Shown piece by piece: positions 1 to 10,671 of a DNA stretch of 37,973 nucleotides. The stretch is from Bacillota bacterium. Lineage in GTDB: Bacteria; Bacillota; Limnochordia; DTU087. The first letter of the stretch is position 1. Each line of letters starts with the position of its first letter. The DNA lies in NCBI GenBank assembly GCA_012519025.1, contig JAAYQZ010000031.1, positions 1 to 37,973 of the forward strand. Reading direction: 5' to 3'. Below the pieces are notes generated by a model. It was not told the origin of the DNA and searched no databases. It saw only the letters and a list, made by a program, of their open reading frames with translations. A program made the translations under genes and the position numbers.

Positions 1-708
1 GTAGATAAAATCGCAAGGAAATCAGAAAATCCCTCTATCACCAGGGATGTTTCCGGTGAGGGAGTGCAGCAGGCCCTGCTTAAAATCCTGGAAGGGACGG
101 TAGCAAGTGTGCCGCCGCAGGGAGGACGCAAGCACCCGCATCAGGAATTTATCCAGATCGACACAACAAACGTGTTGTTTATCTGTGGTGGAGCCTTTGA
201 CGGTTTAGAAAAACTCATTGAAACCCGAACAGGCAAGAAAACCATCGGGTTCGGTGCCGAAATCCAGCCAAAAGAGGAAAAACAGATTGGCGATCTACTG
301 CGTCAGGTTATGCCCGAGGATTTGTTGAAATACGGCCTGATCCCGGAATTCATCGGGCGGCTGCCGATAGTTGTGGCACTGGATGCCCTTGATGAAAGCG
401 CGCTGGTTCGCATTCTGCAGGAGCCGCGCAATGCTTTGGTCAAGCAGTACCAGAAATTCTTCGATATGGATGATGTCGAACTTGTTTTCGATGACGAAGC
501 ACTGCGCGCCATTGCCCGCAAGGCCATGGACCGAAAAACCGGTGCCCGCGGACTGAGAACTATAATTGAAGATATTATGTTGGATATCATGTATGAGCTC
601 CCTTCACAGGAGGACATTGTCAAGTGTCACATAACCTGTGAAGTAGTGGAAGATAAGGAATCACCTCAGTTGACCAGGCGGGAGCATCTAGCGGAAGAAC
701 CGGCCTAG
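1..708 (+). CDS. clpX: ATP-dependent Clp protease ATP-binding subunit ClpX, C-terminal part (5' end outside window)
   Basis: Frame open from base 1 ([66 protein letters not shown]...), characteristic ClpX sequence; stop at 708. Confidence 0.97.
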   Translation, partial: VDKIARKSENPSITRDVSGEGVQQALLKILEGTVASVPPQGGRKHPHQEFIQIDTTNVLFICGGAFDGLEKLIETRTGKKTIGFGAEIQPKEEKQIGDLLRQVMPEDLLKYGLIPEFIGRLPIVVALDALDESALVRILQEPRNALVKQYQKFFDMDDVELVFDDEALRAIARKAMDRKTGARGLRTIIEDIMLDIMYELPSQEDIVKCHITCEVVEDKESPQLTRREHLAEEPA

Positions 709-730
709 CAACCCAAAAAGATAACATGTA

Positions 731-757
731 GAAGGACCCGGGTTTCCCGGGTCCTTC
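731..757 (+). terminator. Strong hairpin after clpX (no good T-run)
   Basis: GAAGGACCCGGG-TTT-CCCGGGTCCTTC perfect 12-bp stem. Confidence 0.6.
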
Positions 758-827
758 CGGTTAAAAGCCTCGAACCCTGCACATAATAGCTAGTGCGGTT
801 ATCAAACCATAGCGGGGTAGGTGGGCC

Positions 828-2501
828 ATGATGATGGGTGTGCTTGGGATCATAAACTTGTTTTTTGCCGTGGTAATCGGTATGTATTTTTGGAACCTGC
901 TGCGGGGCCAACAAAGCAATAAAACTGCCGTTGATCGGGAATCTAAGAAAGAACTGGAAAAACTGCACCGACTTAACTCCATTTCTTTAACAGAGCCGCT
1001 GGCGGAAAAGACCCGACCGATTTCTTTTGATGAAATTATTGGACAAGATGATGGGCTAAAAGCCCTGCGGGCTGCTTTATGCGGGCCCAACCCACAGCAT
1101 GTCATAGTTTACGGGCCGCCGGGGATTGGTAAAACTGCCGCCGCCCGATTGGTCTTGGAAGAGGCTAAAAACAACCCACTTTCTCCCTTTCGCCCTGCAG
1201 CTAAATTTGTGGAAGTTGACGCGACAACAGCCAGATTTGATGAACGGGGCATTGCTGATCCCCTAATGGGATCGGTTCATGACCCCATTTACCAGGGAGC
1301 CGGCCCGATGGGAGTTGCCGGTATTCCTCAGCCTAAGCCCGGGGCTGTCACCAAAGCCCATGGCGGTATACTTTTCATTGACGAGATTGGGGAACTGCAC
1401 CCCGTTCAGATGAATAAGCTGTTGAAGGTTTTGGAAGACCGCAAAGTATTTTTTGAAAGTGCTTATTACAGTTCGGAAAACAGCAATATCCCCTCCCACA
1501 TTCACGAGATTTTTCAAAAAGGACTGCCTGCTGATTTTCGTTTGGTTGGGGCAACAACCCGCACTCCTCAGGAGTTGCCGCCGGCTATTCGCTCCCGCTG
1601 TTTAGAAGTGTTCTTTAGGGCTTTGACCCCGGAGGAAATCGAAATCATTGCTCTCAATGCAGCAGCAAAGGTGGATTTCCCCATTCCTGCCGATGGCCTT
1701 GATGTGATCAAACGCTATGCGGCCAACGGTCGAGAAGCAGTCAATATGATTCAGATCGCCGGCGGTTTGGCCTTAACCAACAACCGGCAGGAGATCAGCT
1801 GCACTGATTTGGAATGGATTGTAAACAGCGGCCAGTATGTTCCCAGAGCAGACAAAACTATACCTAAAACCCCACAAGTAGGCTTTGTAAACGGTTTGGC
1901 AGTCTGCGGCCCCAACATGGGTACCTTGATCGAAATTGAGGCAACAGCCCTGCCGGTGGCCCAGGGGCAGGGAAAATTGGTAGTTACGGGAATTATGGAA
2001 GAAGAGGAACTTGGCGGATACGGCAAGACCATGCGCAGAAAGAGCATGGCTAAAAGTTCCATTGATAATGTGCTGACTGCAATCCGACAGCACTTAGGGG
2101 TCCAACCCCAAGATTATGATATCCATGTCAACTTTCCCGGGGGTTCCCCTATCGACGGGCCTTCAGCCGGTGTGGCAATGGTGGCGGCTATCTACTCATC
2201 GATTACCGGACGGAAGGTGAGCAATGTTGTAGCCATGACCGGTGAGATTTCCATTCGGGGATTTGTTAAGCCTGTTGGAGGTGTGGCCGCCAAATTGGAG
2301 GCAGCCAGGCGGGCGGGAGTGGAGCGGGCAATTATTCCAAAAGACAATTGGCAAGCCATATTTGAGGGAGCGGATGGTATGGCTGTCTACGGTGTGGAAA
2401 AACTGGAAGAAGCCATAAAGTTGGCATTAATTGAGGAAGATAGTCCTACACATATATCCAATTCTTCCGTTTCTAGTGGGCTGTTAAGTGCTTCCGGATG
2501 A
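828..2501 (+). CDS. lonB: ATP-dependent protease LonB (Bacillus LonB type, N-terminal membrane segment)
   Basis: Walker A GPPGIGKTA, S16 peptidase signature DGPSAGVAM, N-terminal hydrophobic stretch, location between clpX and lonA. Confidence 0.93.
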   Translation: MMMGVLGIINLFFAVVIGMYFWNLLRGQQSNKTAVDRESKKELEKLHRLNSISLTEPLAEKTRPISFDEIIGQDDGLKALRAALCGPNPQHVIVYGPPGIGKTAAARLVLEEAKNNPLSPFRPAAKFVEVDATTARFDERGIADPLMGSVHDPIYQGAGPMGVAGIPQPKPGAVTKAHGGILFIDEIGELHPVQMNKLLKVLEDRKVFFESAYYSSENSNIPSHIHEIFQKGLPADFRLVGATTRTPQELPPAIRSRCLEVFFRALTPEEIEIIALNAAAKVDFPIPADGLDVIKRYAANGREAVNMIQIAGGLALTNNRQEISCTDLEWIVNSGQYVPRADKTIPKTPQVGFVNGLAVCGPNMGTLIEIEATALPVAQGQGKLVVTGIMEEEELGGYGKTMRRKSMAKSSIDNVLTAIRQHLGVQPQDYDIHVNFPGGSPIDGPSAGVAMVAAIYSSITGRKVSNVVAMTGEISIRGFVKPVGGVAAKLEAARRAGVERAIIPKDNWQAIFEGADGMAVYGVEKLEEAIKLALIEEDSPTHISNSSVSSGLLSASG

Positions 2502-2517
2502 TGTATACTAAACTTTG

Positions 2518-2583
2518 AAGCCGCACCATTCTTAAGCCACGGGAGCTGTGCTTTACCAGCTCCTTTTTTCAATTGTGCGGCTT
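2518..2583 (+). repeat. Outer inverted repeat enclosing the lonB terminator
   Basis: AAGCCGCAC (2518-2526) and GTGCGGCTT (2575-2583), 9-bp perfect complement around the inner hairpin. Confidence 0.7.
2542..2569 (+). terminator. Intrinsic terminator after lonB
   Basis: GGAGCTG-TGCTTTAC-CAGCTCC followed by TTTTTT. Confidence 0.8.
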
Positions 2584-2620
2584 AAATGTTTGATCCTACC
2601 TTTGGAAGGGGAAGTTATCA

Positions 2621-5149
2621 GTGGCAGGAGAAGGAAAACATGTTAATAAAAATGATGTAGATAGAGAAACTGGCAATGAAAATGGGGGTGAGCCCGTGAG
2701 TGAGAACGTAAATGAAACTGAAGAAAGAAGACTATACCCACTTTTACCCCTGCGAGGTATGCTCGTCTTCCCATATATGATCACTCCATTGGACGTAGGC
2801 CGGGAAAGATCGGTGGAGGCTTTAGAAGAAGCTATGGCCGACGGACGGCGTCTAGTTTTGGCAGCCCAAATGGATGCGGAGGTTGCCGAACCGAGCGAAG
2901 ATGAGATTCATGAAATAGGGGTCATTGCGGAAATCAAACAGCTTTTGAAGATGCCGGAAGGGCAGATTCGCGTACTCGTTGAAGGGCTGTACCGTGTGAA
3001 AATAGAGGAGTTTTTCGATCAAGAGAACTGCCTTTATGTCGAGGTAAACAAACTTGAGGAGCAAGAAGAATCGGGGGCTGAAACTGAAGCACTTATGCGC
3101 ATGGTGCAAAATCAGTTTGAGGATTATGTCAAGCTGTCCCGAAAGGTGCCCTCTGAAGTAGTTGTGGCGGTGAACTCCATTCATGAACCGGGCAGGTTAG
3201 CTGATACCGTGGGCGCCCAGCTTTTAGTCGCCGTAGAAGAAAAACAGCACCTTCTAGAACGTACGTCTACTAAAGATCGCTTGGAGCATTTGGTACTGCT
3301 TTTGACTAAAGAAGTTGAGGTTCTGCGTTTGGAGAGAAAAATCCAAGGGAGAGTCCGCAAACAGCTTGAGAAAAACCAAAAAGAGTACTATCTGAGGGAA
3401 CAAATGCGCGCTATCCAAAAGGAATTGGGTGAAAAGGATGCCGCCGCCAGTGAAGTGGAAGAATTCACTGCGAAAATAGAGAAAGCGAAGATGCCCAAGG
3501 CCGCAAAAGAACAAGCACTGCACGAGCTTGGTCGGCTTGAGAAGATGCCTCCTATGGCAGCTGAGGCTGTGGTTGTGCGCACATATTTGGATTGGATGAC
3601 ATCTTTACCATGGTCCAAAGAAACCAAAGACCAGCTGGATATCGATGCTGCACAGACTATCTTAGATGAGGATCATTACGGGTTAAATAAAGTCAAAGAT
3701 CGCATCTTGGAGTTTCTAGCTGTTCGACACCTGACAAAGAAAATGAAGGGTCCCATCTTGTGCTTGGTGGGTCCGCCCGGTGTAGGTAAGACATCATTGG
3801 CCCGTTCTATTGCCAGGGCAATGGATCGTAAATTTGCACGCTTTTCGTTAGGTGGCGTCAGGGATGAAGCAGAGATTCGCGGCCACCGCCGAACTTATAT
3901 TGGAGCGATGCCCGGCAAAGTGATTCAAGCCATGAAGCAGGCTGGTTCCAGAAACCCCGTGATACTGCTTGATGAGATCGATAAAATGACCATGGACTTT
4001 AGGGGTGACCCGGCATCGGCGCTGCTGGAAGTGCTGGATCCTGAGCAAAACCACGCATTCGGGGATCATTACTTGGAAGTTACTTTCGATTTATCTAAAG
4101 TGTTCTTTATTACTACTGCTAACGTTTTGCATAATATACCAAGGCCTCTTTTAGATCGTATGGAAGTAATTGAAATCCCTGGATATACTGAAGAAGAGAA
4201 GCTTGGAATAGCCAAAGGTCACTTGTGGGAGAAAAATGTCGAGGCAAACGGCTTGAAATTAGATCAAATCATTATTTCCGACAATGCAATTCAAAAGATT
4301 ATTAACGAATACACCAGAGAATCCGGTGTGCGCAATTTAGAGCGGGAGTTGGGCTCTGTATGCCGCAAAGTGGCTAAAGATATTGTATCCGGTGCGGAGC
4401 CGCCCATTCGTGTGAATGTAAACTCCATTGACACTTACTTGGGTGCCCCTAAATTCATCCGAGCGCTTTCCGAAGGTGAAAGCAAAGTGGGGGTGGCCAC
4501 CGGTCTCGCCTACACGCAAGTGGGTGGAGATATTTTAGCCATTGAAGTCAGTGTTATGCCCGGTAAAGGCAAATTAACTATTACCGGCCGTTTAGGTGAT
4601 GTGATGCGGGAATCAGCCCAAGCAAGCTTAAGCTATGTCCGTGCCCGAGCAGCTAACTTAGGCATTCCAGTGGATTTTTATGAAAACCATGATATTCACA
4701 TCCATGTGCCGGAAGGTGGAATTCCTAAAGACGGTCCTTCCGCTGGCATCACCATCGCAACAGCGCTGGCATCTGCTTTGACCAACAGACCGGTACGAGG
4801 AGATCTGGCTATGACCGGTGAAATCACACTGCGGGGCAGAGTGCTGCCCATAGGCGGTGTTAAAGAGAAGATCCTTGCAGCACACAGGGCTGGGATCAAA
4901 CGTGTTTTGCTTCCCAAGGAAAACGCCAGGGATCTAGATGAGATTCCCATGAATATTCAAAGGAAATTGAAGATCGAAACAGTAGAGCATATGGACGAAG
5001 TACTGGAGAAGGCTCTTTTGGCCCCTGTATGTAAAGTGTCCGTTTTTGATGACGAGGACATCACATCTGAAACTATGCCCTTTCTCACAACCGGGCTAGG
5101 CGCTGAAGAGCATCATCCATGGACTGGTGACGCCCATGAACCTCAGTAA
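2621..5149 (+). CDS. lon: ATP-dependent protease La (Lon)
   Basis: Full-length Lon: [25 protein letters not shown]-domain, GPPGVGKTS Walker [10 protein letters not shown] catalytic Ser motif; GTG start. Confidence 0.96.
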   Translation: MAGEGKHVNKNDVDRETGNENGGEPVSENVNETEERRLYPLLPLRGMLVFPYMITPLDVGRERSVEALEEAMADGRRLVLAAQMDAEVAEPSEDEIHEIGVIAEIKQLLKMPEGQIRVLVEGLYRVKIEEFFDQENCLYVEVNKLEEQEESGAETEALMRMVQNQFEDYVKLSRKVPSEVVVAVNSIHEPGRLADTVGAQLLVAVEEKQHLLERTSTKDRLEHLVLLLTKEVEVLRLERKIQGRVRKQLEKNQKEYYLREQMRAIQKELGEKDAAASEVEEFTAKIEKAKMPKAAKEQALHELGRLEKMPPMAAEAVVVRTYLDWMTSLPWSKETKDQLDIDAAQTILDEDHYGLNKVKDRILEFLAVRHLTKKMKGPILCLVGPPGVGKTSLARSIARAMDRKFARFSLGGVRDEAEIRGHRRTYIGAMPGKVIQAMKQAGSRNPVILLDEIDKMTMDFRGDPASALLEVLDPEQNHAFGDHYLEVTFDLSKVFFITTANVLHNIPRPLLDRMEVIEIPGYTEEEKLGIAKGHLWEKNVEANGLKLDQIIISDNAIQKIINEYTRESGVRNLERELGSVCRKVAKDIVSGAEPPIRVNVNSIDTYLGAPKFIRALSEGESKVGVATGLAYTQVGGDILAIEVSVMPGKGKLTITGRLGDVMRESAQASLSYVRARAANLGIPVDFYENHDIHIHVPEGGIPKDGPSAGITIATALASALTNRPVRGDLAMTGEITLRGRVLPIGGVKEKILAAHRAGIKRVLLPKENARDLDEIPMNIQRKLKIETVEHMDEVLEKALLAPVCKVSVFDDEDITSETMPFLTTGLGAEEHHPWTGDAHEPQ

Positions 5150-5738
5150 TGGAATTTTTGAGTTAAGTGCAGTCAACGCTTCACAGTACCCGAAAGATTT
5201 CGGGGATCTCCCCGAAGTGGCCCTAGTTGGCCGTTCCAATGTGGGAAAATCATCTTTGCTCAATTATTTGGCCAACCGCCGGGATCTGGCTCATACCAGT
5301 TCCCGGCCGGGCCGCACCCAGACCATCAACTTCTATCGATTCCCCAACTGTCGGATCATAGATTTGCCTGGGTACGGATATGCCCGCGTCTCCAAGGAGA
5401 CCCGGGCCAAGTGGGGTCCCATGATTGAAGCCTACCTTGCCGAAAGGGAACAGCTCGTCGGTGTGGTTCAGATCGTCGATCTGCGCCATCCACCGTCTGA
5501 CGATGATATACTTATGGCCCATTGGCTGACAAGTTTTCAAATGCCGTTTGTGGTTGTGGCCACTAAGGCGGACAAAGTTTCTCGGGGCAGATGGCATCAA
5601 CACTCTAAAGTAATAAGTGAAGCCCTTGGGACGGAACCAATTGTATTTTCTATCCAGTCCGGTGCTGGTAAAAGTGCAGTGCTTGAGGCAATGTCAAAGC
5701 TTTTACAGAGTGTGCTTGTGGATGAGGGAGTGGAGTAG
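5136..5738 (+). CDS. engB: Ribosome biogenesis GTP-binding protein EngB/YsxC
   Basis: [13 protein letters not shown]1, [21 protein letters not shown]3, ATKADK G4; overlaps end of lon (ATG 5136 or GTG 5127). Confidence 0.94.
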   Translation: MNLSNGIFELSAVNASQYPKDFGDLPEVALVGRSNVGKSSLLNYLANRRDLAHTSSRPGRTQTINFYRFPNCRIIDLPGYGYARVSKETRAKWGPMIEAYLAEREQLVGVVQIVDLRHPPSDDDILMAHWLTSFQMPFVVVATKADKVSRGRWHQHSKVISEALGTEPIVFSIQSGAGKSAVLEAMSKLLQSVLVDEGVE

Positions 5739-5744
5739 CAACAG

Positions 5745-7133
5745 ATGCAGGTTCAAGAAAGAAGACGGCCGCCGATCAAAGTCAGGGACACTTTAACTAT
5801 AGAAATTGAGGGGTTGGGCCATGCCGGCGAAGGTGTGGGCAGGACCAACGGTTTTGCCGTATTTGTGGCAGACGCCATTCCCGGAGATAAGGCCCTTATA
5901 CGAATAGATGAGGTCAAAAAGAACTTCGGACGGGGCACTTTGATAGAACTCCTTCAGATCTCCACCCAGAGGACTGATCCCGGCTGCGAAGTCAGTAAAG
6001 ACTGTGGGGGCTGCCAGCTTCGACACATGGAGTACAGTGCACAACTGAAGTGGAAACAGCAGAATATTATAGATGCCCTGACTAGAATAGGCCGATTTAC
6101 CAATCCGTTGGTTGAACCGGTTATTGGTATGCAGTCCCCCAAACATTATCGCAATAAAGTTCACTACCCTGTTGGTGCATCCAAGGGTAAGTCTGCTTTA
6201 GGTTTCTATAAAAAAGGCAGCCATCAGCTGGTACCGATTAACACATGCCACAACGTTCACCCTCTTTGCAATAAAGCCCTGCAGGTTATAGGACCGCTTC
6301 TACACAAATATGACCTCTCCCCCTACAACAGTTCTGTGGGAAAGGGTTTGCTGCGGCACGTAATTTGCCGTGTCAGTACCACCAACAATGAGCTCATGGT
6401 CATATTGGTGACCAATGATGAGGTTATTCCCCACTTTGATGGTTTACTTAAAGATTTGCAGACATCTTTGCCCGAAATGGTTACTTTGGCCCAAAATATC
6501 AATCACAGCCGCAGTCGTGTGGTTTTGGGACGGAAAACCAATATCCTGTGGGGGGAGCCCTATCTGATAGAAAAGATCAACGATCTCAAATTTGCCATTT
6601 CCCCCAACTCCTTTTTCCAGGTCAACTCCCTGCAAGCTGAAGTTTTGGGCAAGCAAGTTGTGGACTATGCTGCACTTGGGGCAGATAGCCGGGCACTGGA
6701 TTGTTACTCAGGTACCGGAACCCTTGCTTTGCATCTGGCTAAAGCCGGTGCAAACGTTATTGGCGTTGAGGTAGTGGCAGATGCTGTGCGTGATGCTGTG
6801 CTGAATGCCGAGCTGAATGGGTTGCATAAAACTGATTTTCGAGTGGGTCAAGTGGAAACAGTGCTCGCGGAAATACTAAAAGAAGGATCAGTTGATGCTG
6901 CCGTACTGGATCCACCGCGCAAAGGCTGTGAACCAGAGGTGCTGAAAAACGTAATCGAAGCTAAAATTCCTCGGCTGGTCTATGTAAGCTGCAACCCCAG
7001 TTCTCTTGCAAGGGATCTGGCTCTGCTTGGGGAAGGCGGTTATAAGCTGAAGGAGATACAGCCCATTGATATGTTTCCCCACACAAGTCATGTAGAAGCA
7101 GTTGCCCTTTTGACAAGAAGCAGAACTATATAG
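5745..7133 (+). CDS. TrmA/RumA-family (uracil-5-)-methyltransferase, probably 23S rRNA
   Basis: N-terminal TRAM-like domain, Cys motif CGGCQLRHMEY, SAM motif DCYSGTGTLAL, DPPRKGCEPEVL, catalytic VYVSCNPSSLARD. Confidence 0.93.
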   Translation: MQVQERRRPPIKVRDTLTIEIEGLGHAGEGVGRTNGFAVFVADAIPGDKALIRIDEVKKNFGRGTLIELLQISTQRTDPGCEVSKDCGGCQLRHMEYSAQLKWKQQNIIDALTRIGRFTNPLVEPVIGMQSPKHYRNKVHYPVGASKGKSALGFYKKGSHQLVPINTCHNVHPLCNKALQVIGPLLHKYDLSPYNSSVGKGLLRHVICRVSTTNNELMVILVTNDEVIPHFDGLLKDLQTSLPEMVTLAQNINHSRSRVVLGRKTNILWGEPYLIEKINDLKFAISPNSFFQVNSLQAEVLGKQVVDYAALGADSRALDCYSGTGTLALHLAKAGANVIGVEVVADAVRDAVLNAELNGLHKTDFRVGQVETVLAEILKEGSVDAAVLDPPRKGCEPEVLKNVIEAKIPRLVYVSCNPSSLARDLALLGEGGYKLKEIQPIDMFPHTSHVEAVALLTRSRTI

Positions 7134-7182
7134 GTTGCAGCCGACAGTATCCATGCACAGAACGCCTAGGAAGGCAGTTCCA

Positions 7183-8268
7183 TCACACAGACAGCATCTG
7201 TTCCAAAAACGTTTTGTTGCTCAACATAATGGGATCTTCTGGGCGAAAGTGCCGGGCCGCCTCGTTGTGCAGATAAGCCAGGCGATATGCGCCCAGCTTA
7301 CTGTAGCAGACGCAAAGCTGTAAGTGGGGCAGCCAGGTGTATGCCGCCTGATTGGTGAAAGCCAAAAAATTATCACCGGGTTTGGCACGGGTGGCCAATG
7401 TATACCAAAACACAGCGGCAAGGTAATTGCCTGTCTCCAGAAAGTGATATCCCAAACGACAACAGAATTCAGGGCGGGGCGTGTCAAAGGCGAAGGCCCG
7501 CAGCACGCAGGCCACAGCCTTCTCCTTCTGGCCCAAGTTGTAATAACAGTCCGCCATTTTACCACAGCAGGCAATATTGTCCTCTACCCAGCCTTGATTA
7601 TCCTGCAAAAACTTCTCATAAACAGGTATTGCTTCTTGGTAGAGTTTGTGGTCCACTAATTCATTGCCATAGTAGTAAAGATCCCGCGGTGTGAAATTTT
7701 GTCCGTCTTTGATCATAGTCCTGTAGATCCTAAGATTGCGATCACTTGGTGCACCTTCACCATTGTGCTTGCTTTTGTGTACAACTGCCACATCACTGTG
7801 GATGATTGTACCACTCACCTCAAGATACTCATGAACTCGTCCCCGCCATTGAAAATGCCTGCTGCGTTTAACAAGGCGGTTGCGCCGCAAAGAAAAGCTG
7901 ACATTTCCGTATTCGTCAAAGGCCAGATGATAGGGCATTGTAACTACATCAACATCCTTGGCCAGTGTTTCCTTTAACTTGCGGAATTTCTGCTGATCTT
8001 CCGGTGTGAGAACATCATCGGCATCAAGCCAGAAGATGTAATCCCCTGTGGCATAACTGAAAGCCTTGTTTCGTGCTGCAGCAAAATCATCAATCCAGGG
8101 AAAATCATATATACGGCAAGAATACCCGGCCGCGATAGCCTTTGTCCCGTCGTCGGAACCTGTGTCCAGCAAAATAACTTCGTCTGCTAGATGTGCCGCG
8201 CTGTCTAGACAGCGTTCCAGTACTTCCTCTTCGTTCTTTACAATCAGGCAAAGGCTGATAGTTATCAT
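7183..8268 (-). CDS. Glycosyltransferase family 2 with C-terminal TPR-like region
   Basis: ISLCLIVKNEEEVLERCLDS, DGTKAIAAGY, FWLDADDVL (DXD-like); helical repeat C-terminus. Confidence 0.9.
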   Translation of the reverse strand: MITISLCLIVKNEEEVLERCLDSAAHLADEVILLDTGSDDGTKAIAAGYSCRIYDFPWIDDFAAARNKAFSYATGDYIFWLDADDVLTPEDQQKFRKLKETLAKDVDVVTMPYHLAFDEYGNVSFSLRRNRLVKRSRHFQWRGRVHEYLEVSGTIIHSDVAVVHKSKHNGEGAPSDRNLRIYRTMIKDGQNFTPRDLYYYGNELVDHKLYQEAIPVYEKFLQDNQGWVEDNIACCGKMADCYYNLGQKEKAVACVLRAFAFDTPRPEFCCRLGYHFLETGNYLAAVFWYTLATRAKPGDNFLAFTNQAAYTWLPHLQLCVCYSKLGAYRLAYLHNEAARHFRPEDPIMLSNKTFLEQMLSV

Positions 8269-8280
8269 CGGCTTCTCACC

Positions 8281-9393
8281 TCACTCCAAACGAATGACCA
8301 TCAAAGCAGCTCCCAATGCGTTGGATAAGAGCACGGCAATGCCTGCTGCACCGAAAAGCTGCAGTGATATAGTGGAACCGGCGGACAGGGTCGTTGTGAT
8401 CTCATTTTTGAAAGCGGATACGCCCAGCGCCGGTGGGATAATCGATTCTGTTACAGCACTGCCGTTAATCAGTAATTGAGTGCCCAGTAAAAGTGCTGCT
8501 GTTGCATTCAGTTGATATGAAATGCGGTAAGTGCCCGCGATTCCCACTGTGAAGACAGTGTTGGCTCCATTGGCGGTAATATCCGGTGATAGAACCTGGG
8601 CACTGGGCAGTGCAACCAAGGCCGGCCCCAGCAGTGTGCTGATGTTTGGACCAGTGGTATTGGCAACAAAGGCGGCGGTCCTGGATAGATCGGGTCCCGG
8701 TGGCCCTATGCCACCAGCTTCCCCCATCTGACCCTGCGGCCCTTCAGGGCCTGGCTCGCCGGTCGTGCCTGTGATACCGGTGGCACCGGTTGGTCCTGTG
8801 GCACCTGCCGGCCCCCTGCTACCCAGGGGCCCCGGTTCACCTTCGGGACCTGTTGCCCCGGAAGGTCCCTGTGTTCCGGTAGGGCCAGTTGGTCCTGTGG
8901 CTCCTACCGCCCCCGGTGCACCCTGGGCACCTCTGGGGCCCACAGTACCCTGCGGGCCGGCGGCTCCTTGAGCACCGGTAGCCCCGGTGGGACCAGGTAA
9001 ACCCGGTGTACCGACAGGGCCGGTATTGCCTGGTGCTCCCGGGGCGCCCTGGGCAGGACCGGTGGGTCCTGTAGGTCCTGTCGCGCCGACAGCACCTAAA
9101 ACTGCGGGGGCATCAACGGCCATCTGTAATTTCGACTGTAAAAACATTTGACTTTGAGCAGCATTTGCAAGCACATCTTGTATACTCTCGTTTATCTCCA
9201 GAATTTGGTCAAGTGTAGGCGTTTCACCGATCGGTTCGGACGATGTGCCCAAAACATACTGGAGTTTCTCCCCCTCCGCATTGATGACATGGCTGTAGCC
9301 CAGCTGCTCCATAGCGATGGAAGTGATGATGAGATTAAGCACATCATCTCGTGAAAGGGGTGGTGTCGCAACAGGAAAACTCGGTTGTGTCAT
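8281..9393 (-). CDS. Collagen-like triple-helix repeat protein with BclA-like C-terminal domain (A)
   Basis: 370 aa: N-domain [26 protein letters not shown]; Gly-X-Y from about residue 100 to 234; C-terminal [26 protein letters not shown] reminiscent of exosporium collagen-like proteins. Confidence 0.9.
   Translation of the reverse strand: MTQPSFPVATPPLSRDDVLNLIITSIAMEQLGYSHVINAEGEKLQYVLGTSSEPIGETPTLDQILEINESIQDVLANAAQSQMFLQSKLQMAVDAPAVLGAVGATGPTGPTGPAQGAPGAPGNTGPVGTPGLPGPTGATGAQGAAGPQGTVGPRGAQGAPGAVGATGPTGPTGTQGPSGATGPEGEPGPLGSRGPAGATGPTGATGITGTTGEPGPEGPQGQMGEAGGIGPPGPDLSRTAAFVANTTGPNISTLLGPALVALPSAQVLSPDITANGANTVFTVGIAGTYRISYQLNATAALLLGTQLLINGSAVTESIIPPALGVSAFKNEITTTLSAGSTISLQLFGAAGIAVLLSNALGAALMVIRLE
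8692..9096 (-). repeat. Gly-X-Y collagen-like repeat of protein A
   Basis: Near-continuous GXY triplets, rich in GPT/GAT. Confidence 0.9.
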
Positions 9394-9424
9394 TAGACTG
9401 ACATCCTTTACTAGTTGATTGGAT

Positions 9425-10537
9425 TTAGCTCAAGCGTACAATCATCAAACCTGCACCTGCGGCTGAAGGCAAGAAAGTGACATCACCGGCTAAGCCGAAA
9501 AGCTGCAGGCTTACGGTAGAGTTTGCGGGAACATCAATGATGAACTCCGCGAAAAAGGAAGATAGATTCAAAATGGGTGCTATTGTCGATTGAACCACGG
9601 GATTGCCGTTTAGAAGGATGCGGCTGCTCATAAGCAGAGCCACAGTTGTATTGACTTGGTAGGAAATGCGGTAAATCCCGGCATCGTTAATGGTGAAAAT
9701 GGTGTTGGTTGGATCGACAGCGATATTTGAAGGCAGGACTTGACCGTCCGGCAGCGGTAATAGGGTCCCTCCTAAGGCTACAGTAAGTGTGGACCCGCTG
9801 GTATTGGCAGCAAAAGCCGAGGTTGCGGTGACATTGATACCGGTAGGACCTGTGGGTCCGGTTGGTCCTGTAGGGCCAGTTGCACCAGTTGCACCAAGTG
9901 CACCGGTACTGCCTTGGGGTCCCTGGGCTCCCGTTGGACCTGCAGGGCCTGTATCACCGGTCGGGCCTGTTGCACCCGTGGCGCCGGTGGCACCAGTGAC
10001 GCCGGCAGCGCCTGCCGCCCCTGTGGGCCCAATACTGCCCATTGGACCCGGAACACCTGTTTCACCGGTTGGCCCGGTCGGTCCCGTTGGTCCGGTGGCC
10101 CCTGTTGCTCCTGTGGGTCCGGTTGCGCCCGGTGCACCAACTGCCCCAGCCGGCCCTGTGGCACCTGTGGCACCTTGGGGGCCTGTAGGGCCTCCGGCCG
10201 GTCCTGCAGGTCCGGTGGGTCCGGCAGGTCCCGTCGGCCCCTGCATCACTGAAGAACTTAAGGCGTTTTGCATTTTCGCATTCAGCAGCATCTGATACTG
10301 TGTTACACCGCCCAGTACTTTTTGAGTGCTTTCATTGACGGCCAAAACATCTTCAATAGTGCTCGGTGGGCTCGTGACCCCGGGGATAGTACCTAAAGCG
10401 AATTGGATTTTCTCCCCTTCGGCATTAATGAGATGGCTCAGACCCAGCTCTTCCATGGCAATGGAAGTGAGAATCATTGATATGGCGTCTTCGCGATCGA
10501 TGGGTTCCGGAAGAATTGGAAAACTTGGCTGTGACAT
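9425..10537 (-). CDS. Collagen-like triple-helix repeat protein with BclA-like C-terminal domain (B)
   Basis: 370 aa, same architecture as [30 protein letters not shown] region from residue 100, [26 protein letters not shown]. Confidence 0.9.
   Translation of the reverse strand: MSQPSFPILPEPIDREDAISMILTSIAMEELGLSHLINAEGEKIQFALGTIPGVTSPPSTIEDVLAVNESTQKVLGGVTQYQMLLNAKMQNALSSSVMQGPTGPAGPTGPAGPAGGPTGPQGATGATGPAGAVGAPGATGPTGATGATGPTGPTGPTGETGVPGPMGSIGPTGAAGAAGVTGATGATGATGPTGDTGPAGPTGAQGPQGSTGALGATGATGPTGPTGPTGPTGINVTATSAFAANTSGSTLTVALGGTLLPLPDGQVLPSNIAVDPTNTIFTINDAGIYRISYQVNTTVALLMSSRILLNGNPVVQSTIAPILNLSSFFAEFIIDVPANSTVSLQLFGLAGDVTFLPSAAGAGLMIVRLS
9836..10240 (-). repeat. Gly-X-Y collagen-like repeat of protein B
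   Basis: Near-continuous GPT/GAT/GPA triplets with one 2-residue interruption (GPAG-GPT). Confidence 0.9.
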
Positions 10538-10671
10538 GTGATTATCTCCTCACTTTTAATACTGTCTTCTATGCAGTCTATGAATAGTTAGGGCATGCGT
10601 TCTCATCCTTTTCTCTCTTTTGCACCATTTTCCTCAAGGATCATAGAATGGAGAAAAAGGAGGAAACTATC

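Noticed and set aside
303-623. Long antisense ORFs inside clpX, lon, engB, rumA-like and hcp genes
   Set aside because: Shadow ORFs of strongly recognised genes; no protein-family motifs or convincing RBSs.
8692-10240. Short-period DNA repeat possibly a CRISPR or minisatellite
   Set aside because: Period is 9-nt/3-codon collagen coding; no spacer/direct-repeat alternation.
9789-10295. 168-aa plus-strand ORF rich in [14 protein letters not shown] (also 8765-8971 and others)
   Set aside because: Antisense mirror of the Gly-X-Y coding repeats; Gly/Pro/Thr codons read backwards also give Gly/Pro/Val/Ala without stops. The minus-strand genes have flanking N/C domains and RBSs.
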